Below are positions 6,995 through 15,700 of a stretch of 64,000 nucleotides of DNA, one piece after another. The notes beneath the pieces are model-generated. The model saw only the letters and a program-made list of their open reading frames with translations. It was not told the DNA's origin and did no database searches. The position numbers were made by a program, and so were the translations under genes. The stretch's first letter is position 1. Every line of letters begins with the position of its first letter. Source of the stretch: Lentzea sp. NBRC 102530 (GTDB taxonomy: Bacteria > Actinomycetota > Actinomycetes > Mycobacteriales > Pseudonocardiaceae); contig NZ_BSTF01000006.1 of assembly GCF_030269365.1 (NCBI RefSeq), forward strand, positions 372,001-436,000. Direction: 5' to 3'.

Positions 6995-7495
6995 GTGCAT
7001 TTCAACCCTTACGGCGGGGCGGCCGCCGAGCTCGCCGCCAGGCTGGTCAACGCCGACCCGGCCGAACCCCTGCTCGACGTGCTGAAAGCATCGGACTACA
7101 AGCCCCTGGGCTCCCTCGACGCACGCCAGGAACGTGACGTACGAGACTGGGTCGAACGGCTGCGGCAGGTGTTCCGCGAGCCCGCCGTGGACCTGCTCAA
7201 CGACCTGCTGGCCCAGTCCTCGACCACCCACTACATCTCCACCCACGACGGCCGGGCGCCGCACCTGCACTACGCCCGCGAGGACGCGCCCACGGACGTG
7301 CGGGTCAAGGCCTACACGGCGGCGGGCATGGCGGCGTTGTTCTGCGAGGACGCCGGGCGCATCGGCTGGTGCGGGCGGGAGGGCTGCGACACGGTGTTCG
7401 TCGACACCAGCCGCAACGGCAGGCGCCGGTTCTGCTCCACCAGGTGCGCGAACCGGGTCGCCGTCGCCGCGCACCGCGACCGCCGGAGCGCCTGA
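6995..7495 (+). CDS. CGNR zinc-finger (ABATE domain) regulator-like protein
   Basis: A 166-residue protein. The N-terminal part (MHFNPYGGAAAELAARLVNA) matches the ABATE-type domain and the C-terminal RIGWCGREGCDTVFVDTSRN then GRRRFCSTRCANRVAVAAHR is the CGNR zinc finger (about residues 124-160). Four Cys form the zinc site. Proteins of this design are annotated as putative stress-induced transcription regulators in actinobacteria; the target is unknown. It starts at a GTG directly after an in-frame stop. It is divergent from the small Cys-rich ORF. Confidence 0.8.
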   Translation: MHFNPYGGAAAELAARLVNADPAEPLLDVLKASDYKPLGSLDARQERDVRDWVERLRQVFREPAVDLLNDLLAQSSTTHYISTHDGRAPHLHYAREDAPTDVRVKAYTAAGMAALFCEDAGRIGWCGREGCDTVFVDTSRNGRRRFCSTRCANRVAVAAHRDRRSA

Positions 7496-7498
7496 CGC

Positions 7499-8371
7499 TC
7501 AGTCGGCGTGCACGCGGTGACCGAAGCGGGCGTTCTCGAACGACGACTCGCCGCCGAACGCCGCCTCCACGAAGTCCTCCCGGCCGCGGAACCACGTGCG
7601 CGCGAACGTCGAGGCACCCGCGAACCACGCCCGCCGGAACACCGCCCGGCCGCCGAAGCGCACGTCGGAGCTGTCCAGGTCGGAGCCGAACCGCGCGCAC
7701 GTGAAGTCCGCACGGCCCGAGAACCGCGCACGGCCCAGCGTCACGGGTCCGGCGACCTGGATGTGCGACAGCTCGGCGTTGCCGCGCACCGTCACACCCC
7801 GCAGGCCCAGCCCGCGCGCGAACACCGAGCGGGTGAACAGCACGTGCCGCCCGAAGAACGCCCCGGCGGCGTCGAAGGCGCCCAGGAACGTCGACTGGTC
7901 GAAGCGGGTGTCACCGAGGAAGCGGGTGCCGTCGAAGCGGGCCGCGCGCACCCGGCACTCGGACAGGTCGAAGTCCACCAGCGTCGCGTGCCGCAGGTCG
8001 ACGTCGCAGCCCAGCCAGAACCCCGGACCGGGCCGCAGCCGGGCGGCCAGCGTCGTCTGCAGCACCTGACGCCACCGCCGGTCGACCTCCGATCCCGGCG
8101 ACGGCAGGTCCCGCAGCGTCGCGCACAGCACGTCCAGCGCGGGCTGCCGGTGATCGACCAGGCTCTCCCCGAAGCCGACCCAGTCCCGCAGCCCGTCGAG
8201 CCGCACGTCGGACTCGGCCGACCGCAGCCGCGCGGCGATGTCCTGCAGCGGCGACACCGGCGCCGGCAGCGTCACCAGCGTCGGGGTGGTCTCCGCGCGG
8301 CGCCGGCCGAGCGACGCCGCCGCGGTCAGGACAGCAGAGGTCGTGGTGAACCAGCGCGAGAGAAGCGACAT
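7499..8371 (-). CDS. Pentapeptide repeat-containing protein
   Basis: A 290-residue protein. Residues 1-120 form a helical N-terminal region with a short hydrophobic segment (TTSAVLTAAASL). From about residue 125 to the end there are A(D/N)LxxxxFxG-type pentapeptide repeats such as CDVDLRHATLVDFDLSE, ARFDGTRFLGDTRFDQSTF and ARFSGRADFTCARFG. These would fold as a right-handed quadrilateral beta-helix. Some such proteins protect DNA gyrase; most have no known role. It stands alone, convergent with the CGNR gene. Confidence 0.8.
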   Translation of the reverse strand: MSLLSRWFTTTSAVLTAAASLGRRRAETTPTLVTLPAPVSPLQDIAARLRSAESDVRLDGLRDWVGFGESLVDHRQPALDVLCATLRDLPSPGSEVDRRWRQVLQTTLAARLRPGPGFWLGCDVDLRHATLVDFDLSECRVRAARFDGTRFLGDTRFDQSTFLGAFDAAGAFFGRHVLFTRSVFARGLGLRGVTVRGNAELSHIQVAGPVTLGRARFSGRADFTCARFGSDLDSSDVRFGGRAVFRRAWFAGASTFARTWFRGREDFVEAAFGGESSFENARFGHRVHAD

Positions 8372-8451
8372 GCCTCGATGATGTGACGTGGGTCATCCCG
8401 CGAGACAGTGGTGGAGTTCAACCCGGTGTTCCACGGCCGGCCCACCGGCGG

Positions 8452-8949
8452 TCACCCCGTCACGTTGGTCAGCCGCCGCGCGACGTACTGGTCGCCGCCC
8501 AGCCCGTAGCGCAGGACCCGGTAGGTGGTGCCGTAGGTGCCGCGCTGCTCGTAGGCGTGGTAGGCCGTCTTGTACGGGTCGGCCCACTTCTCGAAGATGA
8601 CGACGTGGCGGGTGGTCTCGGTCCCCTCCGGGTCCACCACGATGTCACCCCACCGCAGGTCGCTCATCGCGATCCCGGTCGAGAACGGCCACTGGGCCAG
8701 TTCGACGGTCCGCTCACCGGGAGCACCGATCTTCGCGGCCATCGACACGAACCCCGAGCAGTCCTGCCGGTAGCCTTCCGCGCCCCAGTAGGAGGTGGTC
8801 GAGTACGGGACGGGACGGCCGTTGTTCGCGGTCAGCCACGACTTGGCGCGGTTGATCATCTCCTGGCGCGACACCTGCACGGCGTGCGCCGGGGACACCA
8901 GCGTGCTCAGGCCGATCAGGACGACGGCGGCCATCGCGAGAACTCTCAT
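8452..8949 (-). CDS. Secreted NlpC/P60-like (papain-fold) protein
   Basis: A 165-residue protein with a Sec signal peptide (MRVLAMAAVVLIGLSTLVSP, cleavage near AHA). The mature part has QDCSGFVSMAA, where Cys is the likely nucleophile in the DCSGF context of NlpC/P60 and amidase enzymes. RWGDIVV and RHVVIFEKW follow, with the His of the dyad. It probably cleaves cell-wall peptides or a related amide outside the membrane. The ATG at 8949 was preferred over 8976 because GGGAG lies 8 nt upstream and the signal peptide begins there. It is divergent from the amidase gene. Confidence 0.75.
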   Translation of the reverse strand: MRVLAMAAVVLIGLSTLVSPAHAVQVSRQEMINRAKSWLTANNGRPVPYSTTSYWGAEGYRQDCSGFVSMAAKIGAPGERTVELAQWPFSTGIAMSDLRWGDIVVDPEGTETTRHVVIFEKWADPYKTAYHAYEQRGTYGTTYRVLRYGLGGDQYVARRLTNVTG

Positions 8950-8999
8950 GCGGACTACTCCCATTCCGTAGATCACCTGTGGGCGCTTAGGGTCGGTTC

Positions 9000-10418
9000 A
9001 TGGAGCTGACGGAGCTGTGTTTCGCCGGGGCCGCGAGGCAGGCGCGGGCAGTGCGCGACGGCGAGGTGAGCGCGGCCGACCTGGTCGCCGAGCACCTGCG
9101 GCGCATCGAGCGGATCGACCCGCGGCTCAACGCGTTCCGGCTGGTCTTCGCCGAGCAGGCGCTGGCGGAAGCCGAACGGGCCGACGCGCGCCGCGGTGAG
9201 GACCTGCCGCTGCTGGGCGTCCCGATCGCGGTCAAGGAGGACATCGCGATCGCGGGCCTGCCGACCACGAAGGGCACCAACGCCGCCCGCACCCCGCAGC
9301 CGCGGGACTCGGCGATCGTGCAGCGCCTGCGCGCCGCCGGGGCGGTGATCATCGGCCGCACCCGCATGCCCGAACTGGGACTGTGGCCGTTCACCGAGAG
9401 CCGGTGGGCGGGCCCGACGCGCAACCCGTGGTCGCTCACGCACTCCCCCGGCGGCTCCAGCGGTGGTTCGGCCGCGGCCGTGGCGGCGGGTCTCGCGGCG
9501 GCCGCGATCGGCACCGACGGCGCCGGCTCCATCCGCATCCCCGCCGCCATGACCGGGCTGTTCGGGCTCAAGCCCCAGCGCGGCCGCGTGTCCCTCGCCC
9601 CCGAGCCGCAGATGTGGGGCGGCATGGTCGTGGCCGGACCGCTCACCCGCACCGTCGCCGACTGGGCGCTGGTCGCCGACCAGATCCACGGCGCCGCCCC
9701 CGGTGACGCGCACGTCGCCCACCCGCCGCGCACCACCTTCACCGCGGCCGCGAGCACCGACCCCGGCCGGCTGCGGATCGGGGTGTCGCTGCGGCCGTGG
9801 GGTCCGGGCATCGCGATCGCCGACGAGGTCCGCGACGCCGTGCAGGACACCGCCGCGCTGCTCACCGACCTCGGCCACGACGTGGTGCGCCTCGATCCGC
9901 CGATGCGGGACCTGAGTGCCTCGACCCAGTTCGCGGCGCGCTACCTGCACAACGCCCACCTGGCGCACACGGGCATGGAGTTCCCCGACCTCGTCGAGGC
10001 GCGCACGCGTGCGGTCAGTGAGCTGGGCCGCCGGGTGCCGAAGCCGGTGGCGCGGTGGGCCGCCAAGGACGACGCGGCGCTCACCGCGCACGCCAACCGC
10101 GTGTTCTCCTCGATCGACGTGCTGCTGACGCCGGCGCTGACCCGCCCGCCGATCCGGGTGGGCGAGTGGGACTCCCGCAGCGCGTTCACGGCGTTGCTGG
10201 CGGCGTCGCACTACACGACGTTCCTGCCGTTGTGGAACATCGTCGGCAACCCCGCGGCCAGCGTGCCCGCCGGGCGTTCCTCCGCGGGTCTGCCGCTCGC
10301 GGTGCAGCTCGTGGGCCGCCAGCACGACGAGTGCACGCTGCTGTCGCTGTCCGCCCAGCTGGAACGTGCCCGGCCGTGGGCGGACCGGACCCCCTCCGGC
10401 CTCGATCATGCGAACTAG
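9000..10418 (+). CDS. Amidase (amidase signature family)
   Basis: A 472-residue amidase-signature enzyme. The Ser-cisSer-Lys triad is visible: Lys79 in VPIAVKED, the Gly/Ser loop GGSSGGS at 151-157, and the nucleophile Ser177 in GTDGAGSIRIP. Family length and domain order are complete. It hydrolyses a carboxylic amide in the cytoplasm. It is not a GatA partner here, as no GatB or GatC genes are present. Substrate unknown. Confidence 0.85.
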   Translation: MELTELCFAGAARQARAVRDGEVSAADLVAEHLRRIERIDPRLNAFRLVFAEQALAEAERADARRGEDLPLLGVPIAVKEDIAIAGLPTTKGTNAARTPQPRDSAIVQRLRAAGAVIIGRTRMPELGLWPFTESRWAGPTRNPWSLTHSPGGSSGGSAAAVAAGLAAAAIGTDGAGSIRIPAAMTGLFGLKPQRGRVSLAPEPQMWGGMVVAGPLTRTVADWALVADQIHGAAPGDAHVAHPPRTTFTAAASTDPGRLRIGVSLRPWGPGIAIADEVRDAVQDTAALLTDLGHDVVRLDPPMRDLSASTQFAARYLHNAHLAHTGMEFPDLVEARTRAVSELGRRVPKPVARWAAKDDAALTAHANRVFSSIDVLLTPALTRPPIRVGEWDSRSAFTALLAASHYTTFLPLWNIVGNPAASVPAGRSSAGLPLAVQLVGRQHDECTLLSLSAQLERARPWADRTPSGLDHAN

Positions 10419-10454
10419 GATATTACGAGGACGGACTATCCGACTTCGAAACGG

Positions 10455-11531
10455 TCAGAATCCGCGCCGGGACAACTCGTCGAGCAGTTCCCGGTCGGCG
10501 ACGTGCCGGGATTTGATGTGGTCCAGGTAGTCGGCGAACGCGTCAGGCTGCAGACCGCGTAGTTGGTGCAGCCATTCCACGACGAGTTCCTGCTCCTCGA
10601 TGCCGCGGCGGGCGAGTTCGACCTCCACGATCCGCCGGTAGACCTCGACGGCGAGGCGGCTGGCGTCCTGCACGAGGTGGCGCACGAGTTCCGCGCGCAA
10701 CGGCGGCCACTCGTCGGTGTGCACCACCAGCGCCCGCAGCTTCAGGTAGACGTCGAGGTTGGGCCGCGCGAAGAACGCCTCCCGGCACACCGCCACCGCC
10801 CGCTGCGGCGCGCCCCGGCGCAGGTGTTCCTCCACCGCGAGGTCGATCAGCCGCAGCGCCGCGCCCCGCCCGCCCACGGCGCGCAGTCCGCGTTCCACCC
10901 ACTCCAGGGCTTCGTCGGACCGGCCGCTGTCGCGCAGCACGGTCGCGACCTGCAGGTAGTGCCAGCCCGAGGAGAGGTCCTTGGTCAGCACGAGCAGCTG
11001 CAGGTCGACGTCGTCGGTGTACTCGGCGAGCTCCTCCATGACGCGCAGCAACGCCCAGCGGGCGCGGTCGTAGCGGCCGGTCTCGCCGAACCCGATCACC
11101 GGCAGCGGCGTGAACAGCTCCACCGCGCGCCGCCGGTAGTGGGCCAGGCCCTCGTCGTCGAGTGCGTCGCCGTAGGCGGCGAGGCTCACGTCGGGTGCGT
11201 CGGGGTGTTCGAGTTGCAGGTCCAGCAGCCAGTCGGCGAGCCGCACCGGGTCGGGCTCGGTCTCGGCGCAGGCGCGGGCGTGCGTGCCGAGCACGCGGTG
11301 CGCGAGCTCCGCGAGTTCGACGCGGTGCCGGCGACTCGTGGCGACGCCGTCGGCCAGCTGGGTGACGATCTGCTCGATCAACGCCAGCAGCCGCGGGCCG
11401 GGGTCGGTGACCAGCAACGACTGCAGCTCGACCGACACGGCGGTGAGCGCCTGCCACTGCGCGGGCCAGTCGGTGGTCTCGCTGTCGGCCTCGGCGAGCG
11501 CGGAGGCGACGGTGGCGGGCAGCGAGTCCAT
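10455..11531 (-). CDS. Helical-repeat protein, SWIM-protein C-terminus-like
   Basis: A 358-residue, almost entirely alpha-helical protein. The stretch SGWHYLQVATVLRDSGRSDE then ALEWVERGLRAVGGRG and the following 60 residues resemble the TPR-like C-terminal part of actinobacterial SWIM zinc-finger proteins, but there is no SWIM CxC...CxH motif here. It may be a free-standing version or a partner of one elsewhere. The ATG at 11531 was chosen; a GTG one codon upstream is also possible. No function is assigned. Confidence 0.6.
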   Translation of the reverse strand: MDSLPATVASALAEADSETTDWPAQWQALTAVSVELQSLLVTDPGPRLLALIEQIVTQLADGVATSRRHRVELAELAHRVLGTHARACAETEPDPVRLADWLLDLQLEHPDAPDVSLAAYGDALDDEGLAHYRRRAVELFTPLPVIGFGETGRYDRARWALLRVMEELAEYTDDVDLQLLVLTKDLSSGWHYLQVATVLRDSGRSDEALEWVERGLRAVGGRGAALRLIDLAVEEHLRRGAPQRAVAVCREAFFARPNLDVYLKLRALVVHTDEWPPLRAELVRHLVQDASRLAVEVYRRIVEVELARRGIEEQELVVEWLHQLRGLQPDAFADYLDHIKSRHVADRELLDELSRRGF

Positions 11532-11614
11532 CACAACATCATCTCGCCGTCACCTGGTCGAGTGCCACTCCTGTCGCCCAGAGGATTTAAGGTTCACCCT
11601 CGGTGTCTGAACGC

Positions 11615-12889
11615 CTACAGTTCCGCGAGCTTGCGGGACAGCACGACGCGTTCCCGTTCGTTGCCGCACAGACGTATGGCCTGCTCCAGCTCGGCGCGGG
11701 CCTCCTCGACCCGGCCCAGGCGCCGCAGCAACTCCCCGCGCACACCCGGGAGCTGGTGCGAGCCCTTGAACGCCTCGCTGCCCGCGAGCGCGTCGACGAT
11801 CGGCAGCGCCGCCTCGGGCCCCTGGGCCATCGACACGGCGACCGCGCGGTTGAGGTCCACGACCGGCGACGGGGCGAGGCTGCCGAGCCCCTCGTACAGG
11901 GCGACGATGCGCCCCCAGTCGGTGTCCTCGACCGACGCGGCCACCGCGTGGCACTCGGCGATCGCGGCCTGCAGCCCGTAGTAGCCGTAGCCGCGCCCGG
12001 CGTCGGCGGCCTTCGCGAGCGCGGCCCGGCCCCGTGCGATGGCGGAGCGGTCCCAGCGGCGCCGGTCCTGGTCCTGCAGCAGCACCGTCTCCCCGTCCGG
12101 GCCGCGCCGGGCCGGGAAGCGGGCGGCGGTGAGTTCGAGGAGTGCGAGCAGGCTGTGCACCTCGGGTTCCTCGGGCATGAGCCGCGACAGGATCCGCGCG
12201 AGCCGCTGCGCCTCGCCGGCCAGGTCCAGGCGGATGACCTCGTCCCCGGAACTGGCCGACGACCCTTCGGTGAAGATCAGGTAGAGCACGCTGAGCACCT
12301 GAGCGAGGCGTGCCGGGCGTTCGTTGACCGGCGGCACCTCGAACGGCACGTTCGCCGCGCCGAGGGTCTTCTTGGCGCGGGTGATGCGGGCCTGCACGGT
12401 CGCGGTCGGCACGAGGAACGCGCGGGCGATCTCGTCGCTGGTCAGACCGCCGATGACGCGCAACGTCAGCGCCACCCCTGCCTCGCGGGACAGCACCGGG
12501 TGACACGAGGTGAAGATCAGCGCGAGGGTGTCGTCGTCGATCTGGTCGGGGTCCCACAGCACGTCGTCGGGTGCGGGGGCGGGGTCGGCGCCGGTCACCG
12601 CGCCTCCCTCGGGCAGGTTGTGGGCCATCGCGGCGTACTTCTCGTCGCGGGCGCTGCGGCGGCGGAACGCGTCGATCGCACGGCGGCGCCCGACGGTGAG
12701 CAGCCAACCGGCGGGGTTGTTCGGCACGCCCTCACGCGGCCACGTCACCAGCGCCTCGGCCAGTGCTTCCTGGGCGAGGTCCTCGGCGAGGGCGAAGTCG
12801 CCGGTGTAGCGGGTGAGCGCACCGATGATCCTCGCGGAGTCGATGCGCCACACCGCCGCCACGGCCTTGCGGCCGGTCGGGTCGCTCAT
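11615..12889 (-). CDS. RNA polymerase sigma factor, ECF42 group
   Basis: A 424-residue sigma factor, much longer than a normal ECF protein. Region 2 (RYTGDFALAEDLAQEALAEA then WPREGVPNNPAGWLLTVGRR) and region 4 (LRVIGGLTSDEIARAFLVPT) occupy the first about 190 residues. The remaining about 230 residues form the TPR-like domain of the ECF42 group, with the conserved DTDWGRIVALYEGLG and SPVVDLNRAVAV. ECF42 proteins lack an anti-sigma factor and are encoded beside DGPF/YciI proteins, as here. The ATG at 12889 was chosen over an upstream TTG. Confidence 0.9.
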   Translation of the reverse strand: MSDPTGRKAVAAVWRIDSARIIGALTRYTGDFALAEDLAQEALAEALVTWPREGVPNNPAGWLLTVGRRRAIDAFRRRSARDEKYAAMAHNLPEGGAVTGADPAPAPDDVLWDPDQIDDDTLALIFTSCHPVLSREAGVALTLRVIGGLTSDEIARAFLVPTATVQARITRAKKTLGAANVPFEVPPVNERPARLAQVLSVLYLIFTEGSSASSGDEVIRLDLAGEAQRLARILSRLMPEEPEVHSLLALLELTAARFPARRGPDGETVLLQDQDRRRWDRSAIARGRAALAKAADAGRGYGYYGLQAAIAECHAVAASVEDTDWGRIVALYEGLGSLAPSPVVDLNRAVAVSMAQGPEAALPIVDALAGSEAFKGSHQLPGVRGELLRRLGRVEEARAELEQAIRLCGNERERVVLSRKLAEL

Positions 12890-12917
12890 GGCGCCCAAAC
12901 TAGATCAAACCGAGCGG

Positions 12918-13343
12918 TCAGAGCTGGTTGTTGGCCTTGCGCCAGGCGAGTTCCTTCTGGATCCACTCGTTGTCCTGCGGGAACTCGTCGATGGTCGGCA
13001 CGCGGCGGATCTCGGTGGCGAAACCGGGGCCCTGGATCGGCGCCTTCTTGGCCCACGCGATCGCGTCCTCCTTGGTGGGGACGTCGATCAGGTAGAAGCC
13101 GTTGAACAGCTCCTTGGTCTCCCCGTACGGGCCGTCGGTGACCACGGGCGGTTCGGAGGAGAAGTCCACGACGACGCCGTTGTCGGACGGGTCGGCCAGC
13201 CCCTCGGCGGCGAGCAGGACCCCCGCCTCGATCATCTCCTCGTTGAACCGGCCGACGGTCTCGATCATCTTCTCGAAGTCGATGTCGCCGAGGGCGTCCC
13301 AGGCGCTGTCGGAGGTGGTGCGCCAGATCAGCATGAACTTCAT
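12918..13343 (-). CDS. YciI/DGPF domain protein (ECF42 partner)
   Basis: A 141-residue YCII-related protein with the VVTDGPYGETKELFNGFYLI block that names the DGPF family. It lies 28 bp upstream of the ECF42 sigma gene and is read in the same direction, so the two form an operon. In characterised ECF42 systems the DGPF genes are the main targets of the sigma factor. Their biochemical role is unknown; the fold is a ferredoxin-like alpha/beta dimer. A promoter-like motif of the ECF42 type lies upstream at 13399-13426. Confidence 0.9.
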   Translation of the reverse strand: MKFMLIWRTTSDSAWDALGDIDFEKMIETVGRFNEEMIEAGVLLAAEGLADPSDNGVVVDFSSEPPVVTDGPYGETKELFNGFYLIDVPTKEDAIAWAKKAPIQGPGFATEIRRVPTIDEFPQDNEWIQKELAWRKANNQL

Positions 13344-13398
13344 CTCGAGTGCTCCCAGTGCGGTCGTGCGGGTCCGTTGTGGACCCTTTCACGCCCAG

Positions 13399-13426
13399 GT
13401 CGAACGAGCAGGCCCTTCGATCGACA
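13399..13426 (-). promoter_or_regulatory. Candidate ECF42-dependent promoter
   Basis: On the minus strand TGTCGA (13426-13421) is followed after 14 nt by CGTTCGAC (13406-13399). TGTCGA at -35 and a CGA-type -10 are the elements reported for ECF42 promoters. The distance to the YciI start at 13343 is about 55 bp. Confidence 0.55.
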
Positions 13427-13444
13427 CGAGCCCCGGAAAAAGTG

Positions 13445-13480
13445 GAGCGGCCCGCCCCCGGAATCGGGGACGGGCCGCTC
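13445..13480 (-). terminator. Intrinsic terminator of the NfeD-SPFH operon
   Basis: A perfect 10-bp stem, GAGCGGCCCG with CGGGCCGCTC, is extended by an inner CCCCG/CGGGG pairing. On the minus strand it is followed by CACTTTTTCC. It lies 16 bp after the SPFH stop and separates that operon from the ECF42 promoter. Confidence 0.8.
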
Positions 13481-13496
13481 ACCCGCGGTTCTGTGC

Positions 13497-14711
13497 TCAG
13501 ATCCGGTCGTCGGGCTGATGCAGCGACCGGGGCTGCTCGGCCTCCAGTTCCGGCACCGGCGAGGACGCGGCGACCGGGCGCGGCGGCGTCGACAGCGGTC
13601 CGGGGACCTCCTTGCGGGCCACGGCCTCCGCCGCGGCGACGGCCTCGGCGACCTTCGGGTCCGGGGCGGTGTCGAACCAGTCGGCGATCGACTCGTCGTC
13701 GTCCTCGGGCCTGGGGCGCTGCGCGGTGTCGGTCGGCGGCTCGTAGCGGAACACGCCGTCGTCGCCGGGGGCGCCGAGCATGCGGGCGAATCCCTCGAGG
13801 GCCTTGCCGTAGTCGGTCGGGATCATCCAGACCTTGTTCGCGTCGCCCTGCGCCATCTGCGGCAGCGTCTGCAGGTACTGGTAGGCCAGCACCTCCGGGG
13901 TGGGCTTGCCGTCCTTGATCGCGCCGAAGACCTTCTCGATGGCCTTGGCCTGGCCCTGGGCCTGCAGGTAGCGGGCGGCCCGTTCACCCTGCGCGCGCAG
14001 GATCTGCGACTGCCGCTCGGCCTCGGCGGACAGGATCGCGGCCTGCTTGGCGCCCTCGGCGGCGAGGATCTGCGACTGCTTCTGGCCCTCGGCGGTCTTG
14101 ATCGACGACTCGCGCTGGCCCTCGGCGGTGAGGATCATGGCGCGCTTCTCACGGTCGGCGCGCATCTGCTTCTCCATCGAGTCCTGGATGGAGGGCGGCG
14201 GGTCGATCGACTTGAGCTCGACGCGGGCCACGCGCAGGCCCCAGCGGCCGGTGGCCTCGTCCAGCACGCCGCGCAGCTGACCGTTGATGTGGTCGCGCGA
14301 GGTCAGCGTCTCCTCGAGGCTCATGCCACCGACGAGGTTGCGCAGCGTCGTGATGGTGAGCTGCTCGACACCGACGATGTAGTTGGAGATCTCGTACACC
14401 GCCGAGCGCGGGTCGGTGACCTGGAAGTACACGACCGTGTCGATGGACACCGTGAGGTTGTCCTGGGTGATCACCGGCTGCGGCGGGAACGACACGACCT
14501 GCTCGCGCAGGTCGATGCGGGCACGCACCTTGTCGATGAACGGGACCATGATGTTCAGGCCCGGCGCCGCGGTGTTGCGGAAACGTCCCAGCCGTTCGAT
14601 GACGGCGGCCTGCGCCTGCGGGATGACCAGCACGGACTTGACGGCGATGGTCAACACGAAGATCGCGATGACCGCGGCGATCACGAGGGTGATCGGGTCC
14701 AACTCGTTCAC
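13497..14711 (-). CDS. SPFH/Band 7 domain protein (QmcA-like stomatin)
   Basis: A 404-residue membrane-anchored SPFH protein. An N-terminal helix (ITLVIAAVIAIFVLTIAVKS) is followed by the Band 7 domain (about residues 28-200) with RLGRFRNTAAPGLNIMVPFI. A long coiled coil rich in AEGQ/AEAERQSQIL follows (about 200-270), then a disordered acidic/Pro tail from about 330. Such proteins form large membrane-associated rings and organise membrane microdomains. It is encoded 27 bp downstream of an NfeD gene, its usual partner. Confidence 0.9.
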   Translation of the reverse strand: MNELDPITLVIAAVIAIFVLTIAVKSVLVIPQAQAAVIERLGRFRNTAAPGLNIMVPFIDKVRARIDLREQVVSFPPQPVITQDNLTVSIDTVVYFQVTDPRSAVYEISNYIVGVEQLTITTLRNLVGGMSLEETLTSRDHINGQLRGVLDEATGRWGLRVARVELKSIDPPPSIQDSMEKQMRADREKRAMILTAEGQRESSIKTAEGQKQSQILAAEGAKQAAILSAEAERQSQILRAQGERAARYLQAQGQAKAIEKVFGAIKDGKPTPEVLAYQYLQTLPQMAQGDANKVWMIPTDYGKALEGFARMLGAPGDDGVFRYEPPTDTAQRPRPEDDDESIADWFDTAPDPKVAEAVAAAEAVARKEVPGPLSTPPRPVAASSPVPELEAEQPRSLHQPDDRI

Positions 14712-14738
14712 ATCCTTCTTGGGTTCACACCCAGGGGG

Positions 14739-15176
14739 TCACACGGCCGCGATGACGACGGCGGTGGCTCCCGAGATCTCGACAACGGTGACGGCTTCGC
14801 CTTCTTCGACCACGGACCCGTCGAGGGTGCGCGCGCTCCAGGTGTCGCCGCCGATCTTCACCTGCCCGCCGTGCTCGTCCACCCGCGTGACCGCGACGGC
14901 CCTGCTGCCCAGCAGCGCCTCGTGGTGCATCCTGACGTTCGAGCCGAGCTGCAACCGCTTCTTGAGCAACGGCCGGGCCGTGACGATCAGGCCCAGCGAC
15001 GACACCGCGAAGACGAGCACGCTCACCAGGTCGGCGGCACCCAGTGCGGACACGCCCGCCGCGGCCAGCGCGGCGGCGCCGAGCATGACCAGCACGAAGT
15101 CACCGGAGAGAACCTCGGCGACGACGAGCAGTATCCCGACGATCAGCCAGATCAGCGCGGCCATGAGCCCAGTCAT
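14739..15176 (-). CDS. NfeD family membrane protein
   Basis: A 145-residue short NfeD protein. Three or four hydrophobic segments (LIWLIVGILLVVAEVLSGDF, FVLVMLGAAALAAAGVSAL, LVSVLVFAVSSLGLIVTA) are followed by a C-terminal OB-fold domain (GSRAVAVTRVDEHGGQVKIG and the rest). NfeD proteins act with SPFH proteins in membrane organisation or quality control. An internal ATG at 15164 (MAALIWL) is also possible. It is the first gene of the pair. Confidence 0.85.
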   Translation of the reverse strand: MTGLMAALIWLIVGILLVVAEVLSGDFVLVMLGAAALAAAGVSALGAADLVSVLVFAVSSLGLIVTARPLLKKRLQLGSNVRMHHEALLGSRAVAVTRVDEHGGQVKIGGDTWSARTLDGSVVEEGEAVTVVEISGATAVVIAAV

Positions 15177-15262
15177 ACACCAACGGGCACGTCGTGACCG
15201 GGAGATTCACCGTGCTGCGCACCGGACCGTAACGAAATCGATCAACGGGAGATGTTCTGGTC

Positions 15263-15700
15263 GTGGCGAAGTCGGCGAACTCGGTGAAGTCGCGCAGGGG
15301 ACGGTTCTTCTCCGGACTCGCGCTGGTAGCGGCGTGCGTGGGCCTGGTGATCCTGTTGCAGACCGCGAACGAGCAGCACTCGTGGGCGAGCACCGAGGCC
15401 GTGGTGCAGGAGCGGATCAAGTCGGGCAAGAACGCGAAGGTGCGCGTCGAGTTCCCGCTGCCCGGCGGCGGCACGCACGTGACGACGCTGTCGGAGAACG
15501 GCTCGATCCACGAGACCGGCACACGCGTCGAGGTGCGCTTCGACCTGGGCGGCGACGGGAAGGTCGTGGACGCGGCCCTGGCCGACAACGACCAGGGGTT
15601 CTGGGTGATGGGCGTGATGCTCGGAGTGGTGATCTCCGGCCTGGTCGTGCTGAACCTCGTCGCGTGGACGCCGGTGCGACCTAGTCCTGCGCAACGGTGA
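15263..15700 (+). CDS. DUF3592 family membrane protein
   Basis: A 145-residue protein with one N-terminal membrane helix (FFSGLALVAACVGLVILL) and one C-terminal helix (FWVMGVMLGVVISGLVVLNL). An extracytoplasmic beta-rich domain lies between them (VRVEFPLPGGGTHVTTL, GTRVEVRFDLGG), typical of DUF3592. Function unknown. It starts at a GTG and is divergent from NfeD. Its last 20 bp overlap the convergent DUF3097 gene. Confidence 0.7.
   Translation: MAKSANSVKSRRGRFFSGLALVAACVGLVILLQTANEQHSWASTEAVVQERIKSGKNAKVRVEFPLPGGGTHVTTLSENGSIHETGTRVEVRFDLGGDGKVVDAALADNDQGFWVMGVMLGVVISGLVVLNLVAWTPVRPSPAQR

Noticed and set aside
12813-15197. A 794-codon plus-strand frame over YciI, SPFH and NfeD
   Set aside because: It crosses three well-supported minus-strand genes and has no recognisable fold.
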